Assembly: GCA_951640165.1 (NCBI GenBank)
Contig: OX621237.1
Location: 1,302,001-1,366,000, forward strand
Direction: 5' to 3'
Length of the DNA: 64,000 bases
Source of the DNA: Pseudoips prasinana
Lineage: Eukaryota > Arthropoda > Insecta > Lepidoptera > Nolidae
Both the position numbers and the translations under genes were made by a program. The notes under the pieces were generated by a model, which worked only from the letters and a program-made list of their open reading frames with translations, made no database searches and was not told where the DNA came from. Shown in pieces: positions 1 through 11,484 of this stretch; the stretch's first letter is position 1; each line of letters opens with the position of its first letter.

Positions 1-2086
1 CGTCAGGGGTGACAAATGCGGTTTTGTGGATAGACTCTTCAGCAACCCTGAGTTGGTGGAAACCAGAAACCATATCTAATCCACTGAACCACCGTGCGTT
101 ACCTAACCGATATATACAGTCGTTAATCAAGGGAAGAGGCTGTCTTGTTTTGACGGTGATTAGATTTAATGCACGATAATCTACGACCATCCTATCAGAG
201 CCATCTTTCTTTTTTACCAATAAAATTGGGCTGGCATATTCTGAATCGGAGTCGCGAATAATACCTTTATCGAGCAAATCTTTAACTATAGCGCGTACTT
301 TTAATTTTTCGTCGTGCGACAACTTATAGGGTCTATAATACACGGGTTCGTCGGTTGTTAACTTAATATGCATCTCACTATCTTTCACTGTCGTGGTTGC
401 GGTACCACTCAAAAAATATTTAGAATACTTGGAGAGAATAGCTAATAACCGTTCCCTATCATACCCGGTAACTGGTGTACTCACCCTATCGGACAGCGGA
501 GTAGCGTTGATCTGCATTACACTATGCACGATCTCCTTACTGCGTACTATACGTTGAGAACGACTGGTCCTAACATAAGCGACTCCATCTCTATTCAACA
601 CGTCGGTACCGATAATTACGGGCACATTTAGATTATTACCACCGACAATATAAAAATCAATTTCTAAAGTTATTTCACTGAACTCGACAGGTAGTGTAAC
701 AAGATATTTTGATTCAATCTCTGTACCGCCCAAACCGCGTAATAACTGATTCGTAGGTTTTAATTGACACGGGAAATATTTTACTAAGTCCGTAGACATT
801 AGGGAAACACACGAGCCACTATCTATTAAGACGTCTAACGGTATACCAGATATGACAGCAGTCGTCACATCGCGATTTTTATTACTACCCTCAATTTCAC
901 GGCAAAAATTAACACCACTCGTGTTACGTGACTTTGTGCGTTCTTTTGCAAAGCAATTGTTTTCAGAGTGACCTACTTTTTTACAAAAGTTACACTTCGA
1001 AGTATCAACACGAGATGTCGTAGGTAATGAGGTTGCCGTCTCATTACTGTTATTAGGAATTGAATTCAACCGCTTATGACAATTAGCACTCTTATGACCG
1101 AATTGATTACACTGATAGCATTTAATGGATTTTAGATCGCTAGGGTCACGTTGACGTTTTAACGGATTATAATTAAAAGGTCTGCTCAACCGGTTAGAAG
1201 CATTAGATTGCACTTTCCTACTATAGTTATTTACGTAAGACGGTTTAACAAAGCTCGATAAAAACTCCACTATAGAATCAGATGACAGTTTAGCATTAGT
1301 AGCCATGGCGCGAATCTGTGGATCGGTAATGCCACGTATAATTATAGCAGTGAGTAGCTCGTCGCTAAGACCTTTAACTATGCGTAATTTTAAAAGCGAT
1401 TTTCGAGCGTACTCTGCATATGTGGAGTATTTATCGGACTCTGTTCGCATTACATCGTACAGAATGTTCGCGACATCGACGGAACGTGGGCATAATGCTT
1501 TTAATTCGAGTTTAAAATTAGACCAAGTTCGAATATTGCTCGTCCATTGGCCAAGCCAAGTGCGAGCTTCTCCCTTTAAACAATGTCCGATGCGAGCAAG
1601 GCATTCCCTATCATCCCAATTGTTTAAAATACGGGCTTTTTCAACTTCGTCGCACCACGTGTCGAAATCATGAACACTCGGATCGAAATCAGATATATAA
1701 TAATGGTTGGATCTGACCTGAGCACGGCTTATAGCGATTAAAAGACGCTCTGCAGCGTTTGTCACTTGGTCATCGGAATGCGAGACTCCAACGTTGCTCG
1801 GAGTTGTAGGCCCCGGCGTCCCCATTGCCGCGGGCCGTAATTCACTGGGCGAATTAGGCGCCTGCAACGCTGCGGTGAGCCCCGATGCAGGTGGCGTCGC
1901 GCTGGGCAGCGCGACGGCACAGGTAGGGTTGGTGCTGTCCGTAGAGGTAGCTCGCGTCTCCACAGACTCGCGAGATTGGTCCTCCAGCGTGCGAAGTCTT
2001 CTCAGGATTTCCTCCATTGGATTAGGAGAAGGTGTGCGCTTACGGCGGGTAGAACCACGCTTACGACGGTCGCCGTCAGCAGGCAT
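1..2086 (-). CDS. Ty3/Gypsy-type Gag-Pol, 5' part (runs off the window)
   Basis: One minus-strand frame stays open from an ATG at 2086 to the left edge (about 695 codons, no stop), so the polyprotein continues outside the window. In order it shows a basic, low-complexity N-terminus; a retrotransposon Gag domain (about 1700..1270, with GEARTWLGQW); two CCHC zinc knuckles (CYQCNQFGHKSANC near 1100 and CNFCKKVGHSENNC near 980); a retropepsin with LIDSGS near 823; and the start of reverse transcriptase, with LLVKKKDGS near 220 and GLDMVSGFHQL near 60. All these blocks were checked to be in one frame, so Gag and Pol are fused with no visible frameshift site. The family role is capsid formation and reverse transcription of the element RNA. 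RNase H and integrase would lie beyond the edge. No envelope gene is visible. The intact frame suggests a young copy. Confidence 0.93.
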   Translation of the reverse strand, partial: MPADGDRRKRGSTRRKRTPSPNPMEEILRRLRTLEDQSRESVETRATSTDSTNPTCAVALPSATPPASGLTAALQAPNSPSELRPAAMGTPGPTTPSNVGVSHSDDQVTNAAERLLIAISRAQVRSNHYYISDFDPSVHDFDTWCDEVEKARILNNWDDRECLARIGHCLKGEARTWLGQWTSNIRTWSNFKLELKALCPRSVDVANILYDVMRTESDKYSTYAEYARKSLLKLRIVKGLSDELLTAIIIRGITDPQIRAMATNAKLSSDSIVEFLSSFVKPSYVNNYSRKVQSNASNRLSRPFNYNPLKRQRDPSDLKSIKCYQCNQFGHKSANCHKRLNSIPNNSNETATSLPTTSRVDTSKCNFCKKVGHSENNCFAKERTKSRNTSGVNFCREIEGSNKNRDVTTAVISGIPLDVLIDSGSCVSLMSTDLVKYFPCQLKPTNQLLRGLGGTEIESKYLVTLPVEFSEITLEIDFYIVGGNNLNVPVIIGTDVLNRDGVAYVRTSRSQRIVRSKEIVHSVMQINATPLSDRVSTPVTGYDRERLLAILSKYSKYFLSGTATTTVKDSEMHIKLTTDEPVYYRPYKLSHDEKLKVRAIVKDLLDKGIIRDSDSEYASPILLVKKKDGSDRMVVDYRALNLITVKTRQPLPLINDCIYRLGNARWFSGLDMVSGFHQLRVAEESIHKTAFVTPD

Positions 2087-2202
2087 CGCGTTGGTGAACT
2101 CCGTCCGAATTTCACAAAAATAACCAAGCGAAGGAAAATTTAATTCCTTTATCAAACCAGATATGGTCTCCAAGCGTCTTTACAGCCTCCGAATCCCACT
2201 TC

Positions 2203-2437
2203 TGATAAAATAAACGGAAAAACAAAGTAATTTTTAAAAAAGTATTTATTGGCCGTCAGGCCGAACTAAAATATTCACAAAAATCAACAAAAATCTTAAA
2301 GAAATTATCGGACAGAATTCGGGCAGCGCTTCCGCTCGCAACGGTGGTTGACGAGAAAGTGGCTGCTCGACGCGCGCCACGCCGTATATATAGCCGTCGT
2401 TGTGTTGCCACGAAGGTATTCAAAATCACTTCTAACA
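2203..2437 (-). repeat. Candidate 5' LTR of the Gypsy-type element
   Basis: Read on the minus strand, a 235-bp segment begins TGTTAGAAGTG and ends TTTATTTTATCA, the usual TG...CA form, just upstream of the Gag start. It carries a TATATATA box near 2390 and an AATAAA near 2250, in promoter-then-poly(A) order. The primer binding site should follow at about 2202..2185 (GAAGTGGGATTCGG), but I could not match it to a tRNA. The ends are inferred because the second LTR is outside the window. Confidence 0.55.
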
Positions 2438-2544
2438 ATATATATAAAACAACCTAAAAGTTATTTGCCATGAATGCAGCTTGTATTACCAAGGTAAATG
2501 GCAATGCTTTTAAACCGTCTAAAAATTGGCCAGTCTTTTGTTCA

Positions 2545-2815
2545 CATAATAATAATAACGATATCCTGGAAAATTATTTACACACGGACATCTGATCCCA
2601 AACTAAGCAGAGCTTGTACTATAGAAACCAGATAACTGATATACTACATATACTACTTTTCTTTTGTAAACACATACTTATATAGATAATTACACCCAGA
2701 CTGGACAAACAGACATGCTCATGCACACAAAATTAAATATCTGTCCCGAGTGGGAATCGAACCCACGACCTCCGGCGTGAAAAGCAAGCATTTGCCAACC
2801 ACGCAAACAACACAT
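2545..2815 (-). mobile_element. tRNA-derived SINE (type B)
   Basis: On the minus strand the head contains a B box (GGGTTCGATTCCCAC near 2770) preceded by a GTTGGCAAATGCTTGC segment. The body reads CTGGGTGTAATTATCTATAT and GTACAAGCTCTGCTTAGTTT, and the tail is (ATT)n. The same body occurs at 7.0, 8.6, 17.1, 22.7 and 26.3 kb. This copy carries the uninterrupted form of the site at which a DNA element inserted in the 17.1 kb copy. Confidence 0.8.
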
Positions 2816-3364
2816 GATTATTATCTATGTGTTGTACACAAAAAGGAAAACATTTAGACATAGACATTTTTGTCGTCGGGTACATCGTGTAACAAAATGT
2901 TGAATATTAGAATATATCCCATACATAATGAATTACAGCCCCTAGCCCACTCTACTCATCCCCAAAGAAGATACGCAATGTAATGAAAAAACAAACTACG
3001 TCAATTTTTCACGAGCGGAGTTAAAAATTCGTTGATTTATTCAACGGGAAATAACCTAGAGCCCATAATAATATCAGACGTTAATGCCTCAACGCTTGTA
3101 AAGTAATAAATTTCGTTTTTATTGCAAAATGACTGGTACAGAATACAATTGCGAATTTTAGAACATCGCCGTTCACAAAACGATCCGATTATAGCCGCAA
3201 ACGCATTTCAATGCAATAAAAATGGTACGGACATTTAGAAACCATAACTTATATAATTTAACCAACGTTAAAAAAAAGAAAGTAATAATCTAAATGTTTC
3301 TTATTTTTAACATTTTAGTCGATTTGTACAACGTCTTTGAACAGATTTTTAATCATTGTTTTTT
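2816..3364. other. AT-rich spacer, nothing recognised
   Basis: No ORF with coding character, tRNA-like box, TIR or recognised repeat was seen. Confidence 0.4.
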
Positions 3365-3640
3365 ATTAAAGTAAAACTCCTTTACGCATGCTTGAATTAA
3401 ATCTGGTGAAGGCGTGATGAGAGCGCTGCTAAAAGTGTGATCGGGCGAGGCGAACGGAAATTGAGAGGGATATACATATAAGTTAGTCGAGATAGAAAGA
3501 GTGAGTTCTCTCATATATTACTGTAGGGGCAAAAGAGAGAGGTGCGAGGACACATTTGCTTTCTCTCTTTCTCCCATAGCCAGTTACATTTATTTTGTCT
3601 AAGTTTTACTTCAGCCGGGTGTTTTAGAACACACGTATTT
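3365..3640 (-). mobile_element. Copy of the 55.9-kb MITE family (degraded)
   Basis: AGTAAAACTCCTTTACGCATG, then GTGTGATCGGGCGAGGCGAACGG and AGTTTTACTTCAG match, in reverse, the element at 55895..56357 and a third copy near 49.8 kb. The shared core is GATCxGGxGAGGCGAACGGAA followed by a purine-rich GAGAGA segment. Ends are diffuse. Confidence 0.6.
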
Positions 3641-4919
3641 TTTTATCTAACTCTTTTTTATGCACCAATGCACCATCTGCTATGTCAGTTTAGAGGTCCG
3701 CGTGGAGTAATAATATCTTCACAGAATTGCCGCCCAAGTGTTCTTTGAACTATTATTTTATAAGGTTAGATTTATGTTGTTGCAAATGAAAAATAACGAA
3801 ACAAGTATACGTGAGTGGCGAGTGGTTACGGCAACTTATGGGCGCTCGCACCTTTACTTCTAATTTAGACTGCCAGATGACCTTTGAAAACTTTACTCAC
3901 CCACAGAAACAGAAATAAACTCATAACATTAATACGTGAAGCAAACCTTTGTACCCACTTTATACGAAAATTGCTCTATTAATATGGAGAAAGAGGACAG
4001 AAAGCTTATATTTTTATATAATAGGCATTGGAATTTGAGGCATTTGATTTGCTAAATATGGGTACATATAAGAACCATATTTTACCTTTAAAGGTATGCA
4101 AGTTGTTTCAAGATAGTTGTCACCTATCACATTTTGCATTGATATTATTACATATTTAATTAGGCAGTCTTACATTCAATTCTATATTAATTACGCCAGT
4201 CTCACTCTACTACTCATATCATGACATTCACAACTATCTTTTTATTCACTTGTCACAAAGGCCTAACAACTCCATTAAAATATATGAAATATTTTTATAA
4301 TTTTTATTTTAATAAAACAACACAATAAATAAAACATTCTACACACTACCATGCTCTTGAAAAAACTGAGTGTCAAAATTGAGAACAGGTGAATAATATT
4401 TGTCTTGAATGTCTATATTCTATGACAATAGAAACTTATCATCATATATCCTTACCAATAGAAAGAAAATATATGTTGTATATTGGGGAATTATTTTATT
4501 TTAGCCCGTCGCCATACGGGAATCGAAGGTTTACTAACAAAACAATAACAATATTTATCGACGATCTATGTGATACATTGGAGGAAGACTCGTGATCAGG
4601 TCCTTACTGTGCCCGAGACAAAAAGTATTCAGGATATTGGCCACAATATACAGGTTTGCTTCCGACTCTCAATATTTGAATAACTACGCAACGTGCCTAA
4701 GAAAATTAGGTACAAGTTTCAATGCTGCCGCTCATAAATCTATGAGAATTATACGTAATCAGAAGCCTAACAGAATCTTATTCCTACAATACCATTTTAA
4801 GATTTTTAAGACCCAAACCATCAGCTTAAAGTATCAGCCCATATGGAAGGGCTTAGTTTGCTGATATTTTGGTACATTTTTACGCCATGTTATATTAGTC
4901 ACCAAAAACAATATAGTCT
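3641..4919. other. AT-rich region, no gene supported
   Basis: Short open frames at 4389..4595 and 4592..4864 have no recognisable domain and composition like the surroundings. I see no splice-flanked exon here. Confidence 0.4.
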
Positions 4920-4990
4920 AAATTTAAGGTCGCTTGGAAGAGATCACTATAAGCGATAAGACCGCCTGCTACGGGATAAACTTATAACTT
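4920..4990 (+). repeat. Solo LINE 3'-end hairpin remnant
   Basis: GCTTGGAAGAGATCACTATA followed by AGCGATAAGACCGCC matches the conserved 3' UTR block of the LINE at 36.9-39.8 kb. The stem ATCACT/AGCGAT carries one mismatch. No RT-coding sequence remains beside it. Confidence 0.65.
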
Positions 4991-5085
4991 ATCTCCGTTT
5001 CGGACAGCTAAACAATCCTACAAACAAAAATAACCGGTTACTAACTGACTGTTTGCTGGAAAAATTTAAAGAAATAACTAAAACA

Positions 5086-5125
5086 ACTAGTGTTAAAGGT
5101 AATAACTAAAACCTTTAACACTAGT
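5086..5125. repeat. Small inverted repeat
   Basis: ACTAGTGTTAAAGGT (5086..5100) is followed after 10 nt by its exact reverse complement (5111..5125). Confidence 0.8.
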
Positions 5126-7011
5126 CTAACTTCAAGACGCCTTATAAAGTATTGATAAAAATACATATTATATAAACGGATGTGTATATACCAATATATT
5201 TATCCATTCGCTTACCAACACTAGCTCCTAACTTCCAGAAAATACACTCAAAGTTCTTCACATGAAGTGTTTATCACATAATTTTCACTATCACGAATGT
5301 AAACGATTACACAAACTACTTATCCGCGAGTTAAACTCCGAACAATACGCGTCTCCGCGTCTCAATTAAGAAAACCAATTAATATATCAATATAATTAAA
5401 TTACGATGCACCGTAGCCAACAACAAAAAAATCTAGACATTGTAACATATCGTGAACTAATCCTATTTAAATAACTTGAAATTAATAATTTCTCTAAACA
5501 GAATCAATTAATAAATCGTAAGAAATTAATGTAATTAAAACACACATTGTTCGTCTGTTTTAATTTCCATGGCTTAGTTTTTACATTTCATCGTACAAAT
5601 AAGTTAAATCTGTACCACCCTTTTTAAAACTTGTATTGAGCAAATAAGGATTGAATTGAATGGAACGTGGCTCGCTAAATCCCTTTCTCCACTCAGACAC
5701 AAAGCTCTTATGTCTAACTAGTGTAAACTAGGTTAACCGCTGCTAGTATTATTATTTACAGATACGTTTTCATCAAAGCGTCCATTATATGATATTAAAG
5801 CATCGCTCTTAATGTGCGTACCATCATAATGGACAAATATAATTTATCACGTAGTTAGGCTATGGAGCTGGGACTTGTGTGACGTCGACATGCCCCGAAT
5901 CGAAACAACTATTTGTTACGTCGCAGGGGAATCGTACAGTCAGCGCATCACCAAAATATCAGAAAGGACAAAAAAGCTGGCAAATTGCATCCTCGCATGA
6001 TATTCGCCATGATCACGCGTTATCCCCATAAGAGCGCAAAGACGTGATCTGAACGACAACTACTGAACCCATTTGGAATATATTTCGCGTATTTTGGGGT
6101 ATTTCGGAGCATTCGGACCAACTATTTTGCTGTCTGCTGAAATGTATTGCGATAGGATATTGCTATGACTATTTTTTGATGCTTATGAAATCAGGTCAAA
6201 GTGTGCTATCATGAACGGAGTGTGAGGAAGGGTCAGAGATATCAAAGTATCGCCTTGCATTGTAGATGCTAGGCTCCGGCTATTCTATATAATATACTTT
6301 GCCTTTGTCAATAATATTGTATCTTAGGGCCAATGTTTTACGTTCTCAGATACATGTTTATGTATAGAAAACGTATTTGATTAATTACGATAATGAGCAT
6401 GTTTGTGAAAATTCAAAATTATTTCTTAAATCATTTGTATCTGGGGATGAACAAATCACGTTGTCGTGTTAACTGCGGAGATAAGTTTGTTTCTAAATTA
6501 GGGGATTTTAGCCATGAGGACAGTATTGTCATCCAATGAGTTTTTTTTCATTCGTTGACAACCAAAGTTTAATGTTCAATTTAATGGGGAATAATCAAAT
6601 GGAACTCCTCAAAATACAACGTCTTGGTGCATATGTATAAGTTATCGAATAGATAATAAATCAAAAGAAAATACTCATATAACTTTTTAATTCTTATTAG
6701 TTTTTTCATATGTTGAAACTTGTTACAAATGTTTTTTATAGTAATGTGTTATTTTAGGGTATAGGCTATTTCTATTCGAAATGTCATTCCTAACCCTTTA
6801 TTTTTTATGATTTAGTAACAAACGTGCAAACATAGAAACTTTCACATTTTTAGTAAGATTATCAATACTTATTTTTCGAGTTCACCCAGCTTTAGGTTGG
6901 AATCTTGAGATGGCGCTATTATACGCCTGTGCCTCGAAGAACACGTATTAAGAATGATCTCTACCTAGCCATGGCAGAGAGCCATCCGATTGGATTATGA
7001 GTTTGCGAACA
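5126..7011. other. Long AT-rich stretch without a recognised gene
   Basis: No coding frame or identifiable element was seen. A somewhat GC-richer patch at about 5870..6060 is neither repeated elsewhere in the window nor protein-like. 6890..7005 looks like degraded SINE-type sequence, but I cannot assign it. Confidence 0.4.
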
Positions 7012-7265
7012 GACTAGTGCACTGTTGGTCTATTAGTAACTCTGATTGCTAAGCCAGGGGTCGCGGGTTCAATCCCCACCCAGGACAAATGTTTGTGTCA
7101 TGATCATGATTATTGGTTCTGCGTCTGGGTGTAATTTATCTATAATATGTATGTATTTAGAAATATATAAGTAGGCTTATCAGTTGTTTGGTTGCCATAG
7201 TACATGCTCTGTCTAGTTTAGGACCAGATGGCAGTGTGATCGTTGTCCCAAGATATTTATGTTCT
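7012..7265 (+). mobile_element. tRNA-derived SINE (type C)
   Basis: The A-box-like GTTGGTCTATTAGTAAC and the B box GGGTTCAATCCCC lie about 35 nt apart. The body is CTGGGTGTAATTTATCTATA, then GTACATGCTCTGTCTAGTTT and GGACCAGATG. The body is shared with types A and B, the head differs. Confidence 0.75.
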
Positions 7266-7332
7266 AGTAGTTAGCTAATCTCCATTAGTAATGGCTGCCG
7301 CATCTAAGATTCAGACAAGATCATTGTAAAAA

Positions 7333-7374
7333 TCTTTAGCACGTACTGTAAGTATATACAATACGTGCTAAAGA
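7333..7374. repeat. Small inverted repeat
   Basis: TCTTTAGCACGTA (7333..7345) and TACGTGCTAAAGA (7362..7374) are exact reverse complements separated by 16 nt. Confidence 0.8.
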
Positions 7375-8279
7375 AGCATGATTTAAATCGTCTCGGAAGC
7401 AGGAATCTCTTGAATTACTACGACATAAGCAGAACACAATGTACACGTATATGTAGCGATACGTAGTATATAGCGGTACTTGTGGTGAAAAGGCTTTGAT
7501 CGCTCGCATGGAACCGTCTGCGACGACTAGCCTTTTTTATAGCTTTTAAAAGCGTTTAGCTAGAATCGAGTGAAGTTTTTCTGTTAAGGCTAAAGTTACC
7601 AAATTCTTTTTAGGATGTTGACCAGACATTAAGATTTATTTTCACAACATTATTCATTTAGGCCATACTTATTATTAACATTTTACACATATTCTTATTT
7701 TTATTGTAATTCTTTAAATATTAGCATATTTTAGTTGATATATTTGTTTACATATTGTTGGTGTTGATTGATTATTATTTTTGTATTCTTTAGACATTTT
7801 TATTTTTTTAGTTCGGTTATTATTTTACTATGTACTTTAAAATTTTATGTGATAAAATGGACGAAATTTTTTGTTACTTTAATATTTTATTATACTTTAC
7901 AAGTGCAAGTGTATGTTAGTACCCAAGTGCTGAATAAATTTCATTTCAGTATATCATTATGTAGTATATGGTTACATTAACTAGTATCTTTAAGACTATC
8001 GATAAAGGGTCGATTTTAAACAGTCACCAATTCTAGTCAAATTTGTTCCGAGTTCTCTCATTGAGTGCGTCAAATATAACGGAACCCAAAATACATTTTG
8101 TACACAAGTATATTCCCGTTTCTTAGTAACTTGTGCATTCAGAACTTCTCTTTAACAAAAACAACAACGACAAAAATTGGTTTGTGTCAGCGAGCGTTGG
8201 CATACTTACTTTAGCTTTAATGGACCGAGTTTTTGGAATGCGTGTGCGTTTACTCATAATTATAATGTTCCGTTTAGCG
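7375..8279. other. AT-rich region, possible degraded retroposon end
   Basis: Mostly T-rich with no gene. GTGCTGAATAAATTTCATTTC near 7930 resembles a retroposon 3' terminus, but I cannot assign it. The small open frames at 7768 and 8133 have no domain. Confidence 0.35.
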
Positions 8280-8965
8280 TTCGCGTTTCGCTGGGTCTTC
8301 TCAGTTGGGGCGCATTGGATCCAGTGGTAGCATTAAAGCGCGACCGTCGTTATTAACACAAGGTCGGCCATAATGATAACATCTAATTCGTACCTTAATA
8401 TAGACAGAACCATTCAGACAATATGTAGTAAAAATATAGCTAAAATTTAGATATTTAAACCTACACATGATCCTTGACAATAACTTAATTTTAGTTAGCT
8501 AAATATCGTTACTGTTATAAAATAAATCTTATTGTAAATTATTTCCTACAATCCGTGTACATAAATATCTATATGTACCTAGAAATAATTATAAATTAAT
8601 TATATAGACGGTCACCTTAGCCTAGTTGGTAGTGCTCCTGCCTACGAAGCTGGTGGTCCTGGGTTCGAATCCCGGCAAGTGCAAATATTTGTGTGATGAG
8701 CACGAATATTTGTTTCTGAGTCATGGATGTTTTCTATGTATTTAAGTATTTATCTATCTATATAAGTATGTATATCGTCGCCTGGTGCCCATAGTACAAG
8801 CTTTGCTTAGTTTGGGGCTAGGATGATCTGTGTGACATTGTCCCCAGATATTATTATTATTATTATTATTATATTACTGCGAACATGTTCTGACTATTTA
8901 CAAGCGCTTTTTTAAAGTCTACGTGAATAAAAACCTTTTTTATTTTATTTTAATTTATTTTATCG
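8280..8965 (+). mobile_element. Interspersed retroposon family X, split by a SINE
   Basis: It begins CGCTGGGTCTTCTCAGTTGG and GGCGCATTGGATCC, continues TAGCATTAAAGCGCGACCGT, and ends AAGCGCTTTTTTAAAGTCTA, then GTGAATAAAAACC and T-rich sequence. The uninterrupted counterpart is at 57465..57880. Other copies lie near 31.5, 40.8, 41.2 and 48.7 kb. The left part (8280..8605) and right part (8868..8965) rejoin exactly when the SINE is removed. The class is unknown. The A-rich 3' end suggests a retroposon or LINE 3' UTR. Confidence 0.7.
8606..8867 (+). mobile_element. tRNA-derived SINE (type A), nested in family X
   Basis: The A box TAGCCTAGTTGGTAGTGC and B box GGGTTCGAATCCCGG are canonical. The body contains GTGATGAGCACGAATATTTG and GTACAAGCTTTGCTTAGTTT, and the tail is (ATT)n. 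It is flanked by ATTATAT at 8599..8605 and 8868..8874, a 7-bp target duplication. The family X copy at 57.5 kb shows the empty site. Confidence 0.88.
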
Positions 8966-10479
8966 CAAAAAAAGCTATCTATGTTGTTTTTCCTGCCTTT
9001 ATCCCAGATCCCTTTGGATTAGAGAGCAGGTTCACATCCTAATGACTCGCGGCGGTATTTTATTGAAATCTAGCCAATCAAACAGGAAATCTATCTCAAC
9101 TGGAAAGTTTATTTAATTAAATATGTAGAAACTTAAAAGAGATATACATATAGATATTATATTCTGCTTATATTTAACACTAGTCTCCAATCCCGTGGAG
9201 TTATATTTAACTGCCTATTTCGAATATAAATGTCCCTGAGATCTCAGCTTAGTTTTCTGAATTTTATTCTTGACTTTTAACTTAGTGTAATAAATTTTTA
9301 TACATAGATTACCGAATGAGGGCGAAATATACTACATACAATACTTTTAATCCGTGCTCAGCTAAAAATCGGGCGGTGGGAAAGATAACAACGCTCAACA
9401 TAATTGGTGTTAACATTTAGTAATATGCCGGTCGACAATTAGTGCCGCTTACACACATGAGACCGGTGCCAAGCAGTTATTAAACAACTTTAAATGGAAG
9501 GAGTTGTTTTCGCCTTGTATGTTATGCAATTTCTCTGCTTAATTCGCAACAGATTTTTTCATATCAGCTGTAAGGAAGATAAGCGAAATTTGGTTGAAGG
9601 TTTAAGACATTAATTATTTTGTATTCCGTTTTAAGTATGTAAGAGTAAGAAAGGGCCTTTGATTGGAAGAAGAACACGTCATTTAGTTATACCATCAGGT
9701 AAGACTGTTATGAATAGTATCCATATCAGCCTTACCAGACCATATAAACCTTCTGTTCACGTGCCCATTTTTAAGCGATAAATTTAAATATCATAAATAA
9801 GTAAGTAAGAAAACGACGCGTCCAACCAAATAAAGGTGAAACAGAAAAAAAAACAGGCTCCATCACCAGAAAGAGAGAGACTAAACTTAGAACCTATAGA
9901 CGTCAAATATCCGTATCACAATTATTATTTTTAGTAAATGCCCTTAATTATATGCAATACTGACAAAAAATATTAATATGGTTACATTCCTATCTAATAA
10001 ATTGCTTATAAAAAGGGCAGGGAATTTTTTGTGCGTGGAAATCGATAAGACTAGATCATTAAATTAGTTAAGCGGTGTATAAGATAGAATAGCCAAAAAT
10101 AGCTGTTACTCAGAATCGTGAATCTAAATTTTAAACAATCTTTATTTCCCTACTTTATTCGAATAAAAATTTGCTGTAAAACTAACAGTTTAATTTTTAA
10201 AACACTCGCTCGAGGACTAAACATCTTCATTACAAGAGCTGCTATAAATTTACTGGCTCTAATGAGATTTGAGAGCTTCCAGCATAGTGCGGTTCCTACC
10301 ACTTAGTGGTAAGAGATTTACAGAAATATCTAAATGCCCATTTTAAATAAAACTGTGAAAGTAAAATATTTAAAAAAGATCATAATATCTTAGTATGATA
10401 AAGATTTGTGTTAACTTTGGCTTACTTTTTGTACTTAACTTTAAGCGAGCTTGAGTTAAGTGATTTTTCTTTATAAACA
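8966..10479. other. AT-rich region without a recognised gene
   Basis: No coding frame, exon-like structure or named element was seen. The 62-codon frame at 10118..10306 has no domain. Confidence 0.4.
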
Positions 10480-10985
10480 TCAAAGTCAAAGGTACTTTAT
10501 TCCGTAAAAATTTTACATATATGTGGAATCGTCATATTTTTTTTACCCAACCGTGCAGTGCATGACGTGGCAGCTACTGAGAAACACTGCCAGAAAACTC
10601 AGTAGGAATCCTTTTTTAAAATAAAATATACTTAAGATTAATTACAATCATGTGTGTTGACTCAGAACAACTCAATCCCAAGCACTTTTATCACTTAAAT
10701 AATCAGAAATTTTATAATTGTTTGTTGTACACAATTTGGCTTTCATAATTCTTTTAAACTTATTCGTAGACAATTCTCTAATATCATTGGGAAGTTTGTT
10801 ATAGAATCTTATACATTGCCCCATAAAAGAGTTATTTATTTTGTGGAGACGGGTAGTATGCAATATGAGATTATTCTTATATCTAGTATTTACATTATGT
10901 GTATCGCTCCTTTTACAGAAGGAATCGATATTTTTATGCACATATAGTAAGTTTTCATATATATATACTGAGATGGTACAGTTAG
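10480..10985 (-). pseudogene. 5'-truncated Jockey-like LINE, C-terminus and 3' UTR
   Basis: The minus-strand frame 10941..10672 (89 codons) ends a reverse transcriptase polyprotein. It contains HTTRLHKINNSFMGQCIRFY and NKLPNDIREL, typical of the last part of a LINE ORF2, and stops at 10672. The matching copy at 58.1-58.5 kb shares both this peptide and the 3' UTR, which on the plus strand reads ACCGTGCAGTGCATGAC and CACTGCCAGAAAACTCAGTA. No catalytic RT motif remains. The clade call is provisional. Confidence 0.75.
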
Positions 10986-11484
10986 AATGTTGACCTCTTT
11001 GAACTTTTCTCTTATTATATCTGAGGACGTACCTCCAATTTTAAGAGTACACAACGATTAAAGTATGGTTTGTTCACCAATGGTCATCGGGAGTACGTAA
11101 AGGGGATTTGTAAGTAATAACATGTTGCGAGTGGCAAAGGCCATGGTTACTACTTATTATTATGGGCCGTATTATTGAAGACTAACTTGTAAGTATAAAA
11201 ATATCTTAAGTCATGTTTTATACTACTATTATTGAATTAGCCAGCACAGTTATGGTTACTTCAAATAAACACAATAAAATTTCAGGACGCTAAAGGAAAA
11301 AAGGTATCATCTTTAACTGAATATATAAAGATATATTCAAGGCGGTACATTGTTTCTAATGAAACAGATCATATTCATAAATTAGTACTAGTTATTAGCG
11401 GTTGATAAAAATACCTTTATCTAAGAAACATTAATGCCACAAAAAATACATCTTTATAGAAGGTACTTAATTACTTATCGTGTG
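10986..11484. other. Spacer, nothing recognised
   Basis: No gene or named repeat was seen. Confidence 0.35.

Noticed and set aside
1305..2123. Plus-strand frames at 1305..1673 and 1794..2123
   Set aside because: Antisense shadows of the Gag-Pol frame, which carries the domain motifs.
2740..2800. Possible tRNA gene (minus)
   Set aside because: Has a B box, but it is the head of a SINE with a shared body and (ATT)n tail. The same holds for the tRNA-like heads at 7.0, 8.6, 17.1, 18.8, 22.7, 26.5, 42.8 and 51.5 kb.
4389..4864. Two small plus-strand frames suggestive of a gene
   Set aside because: No domain, no splice signals, and composition matches the AT-rich background.
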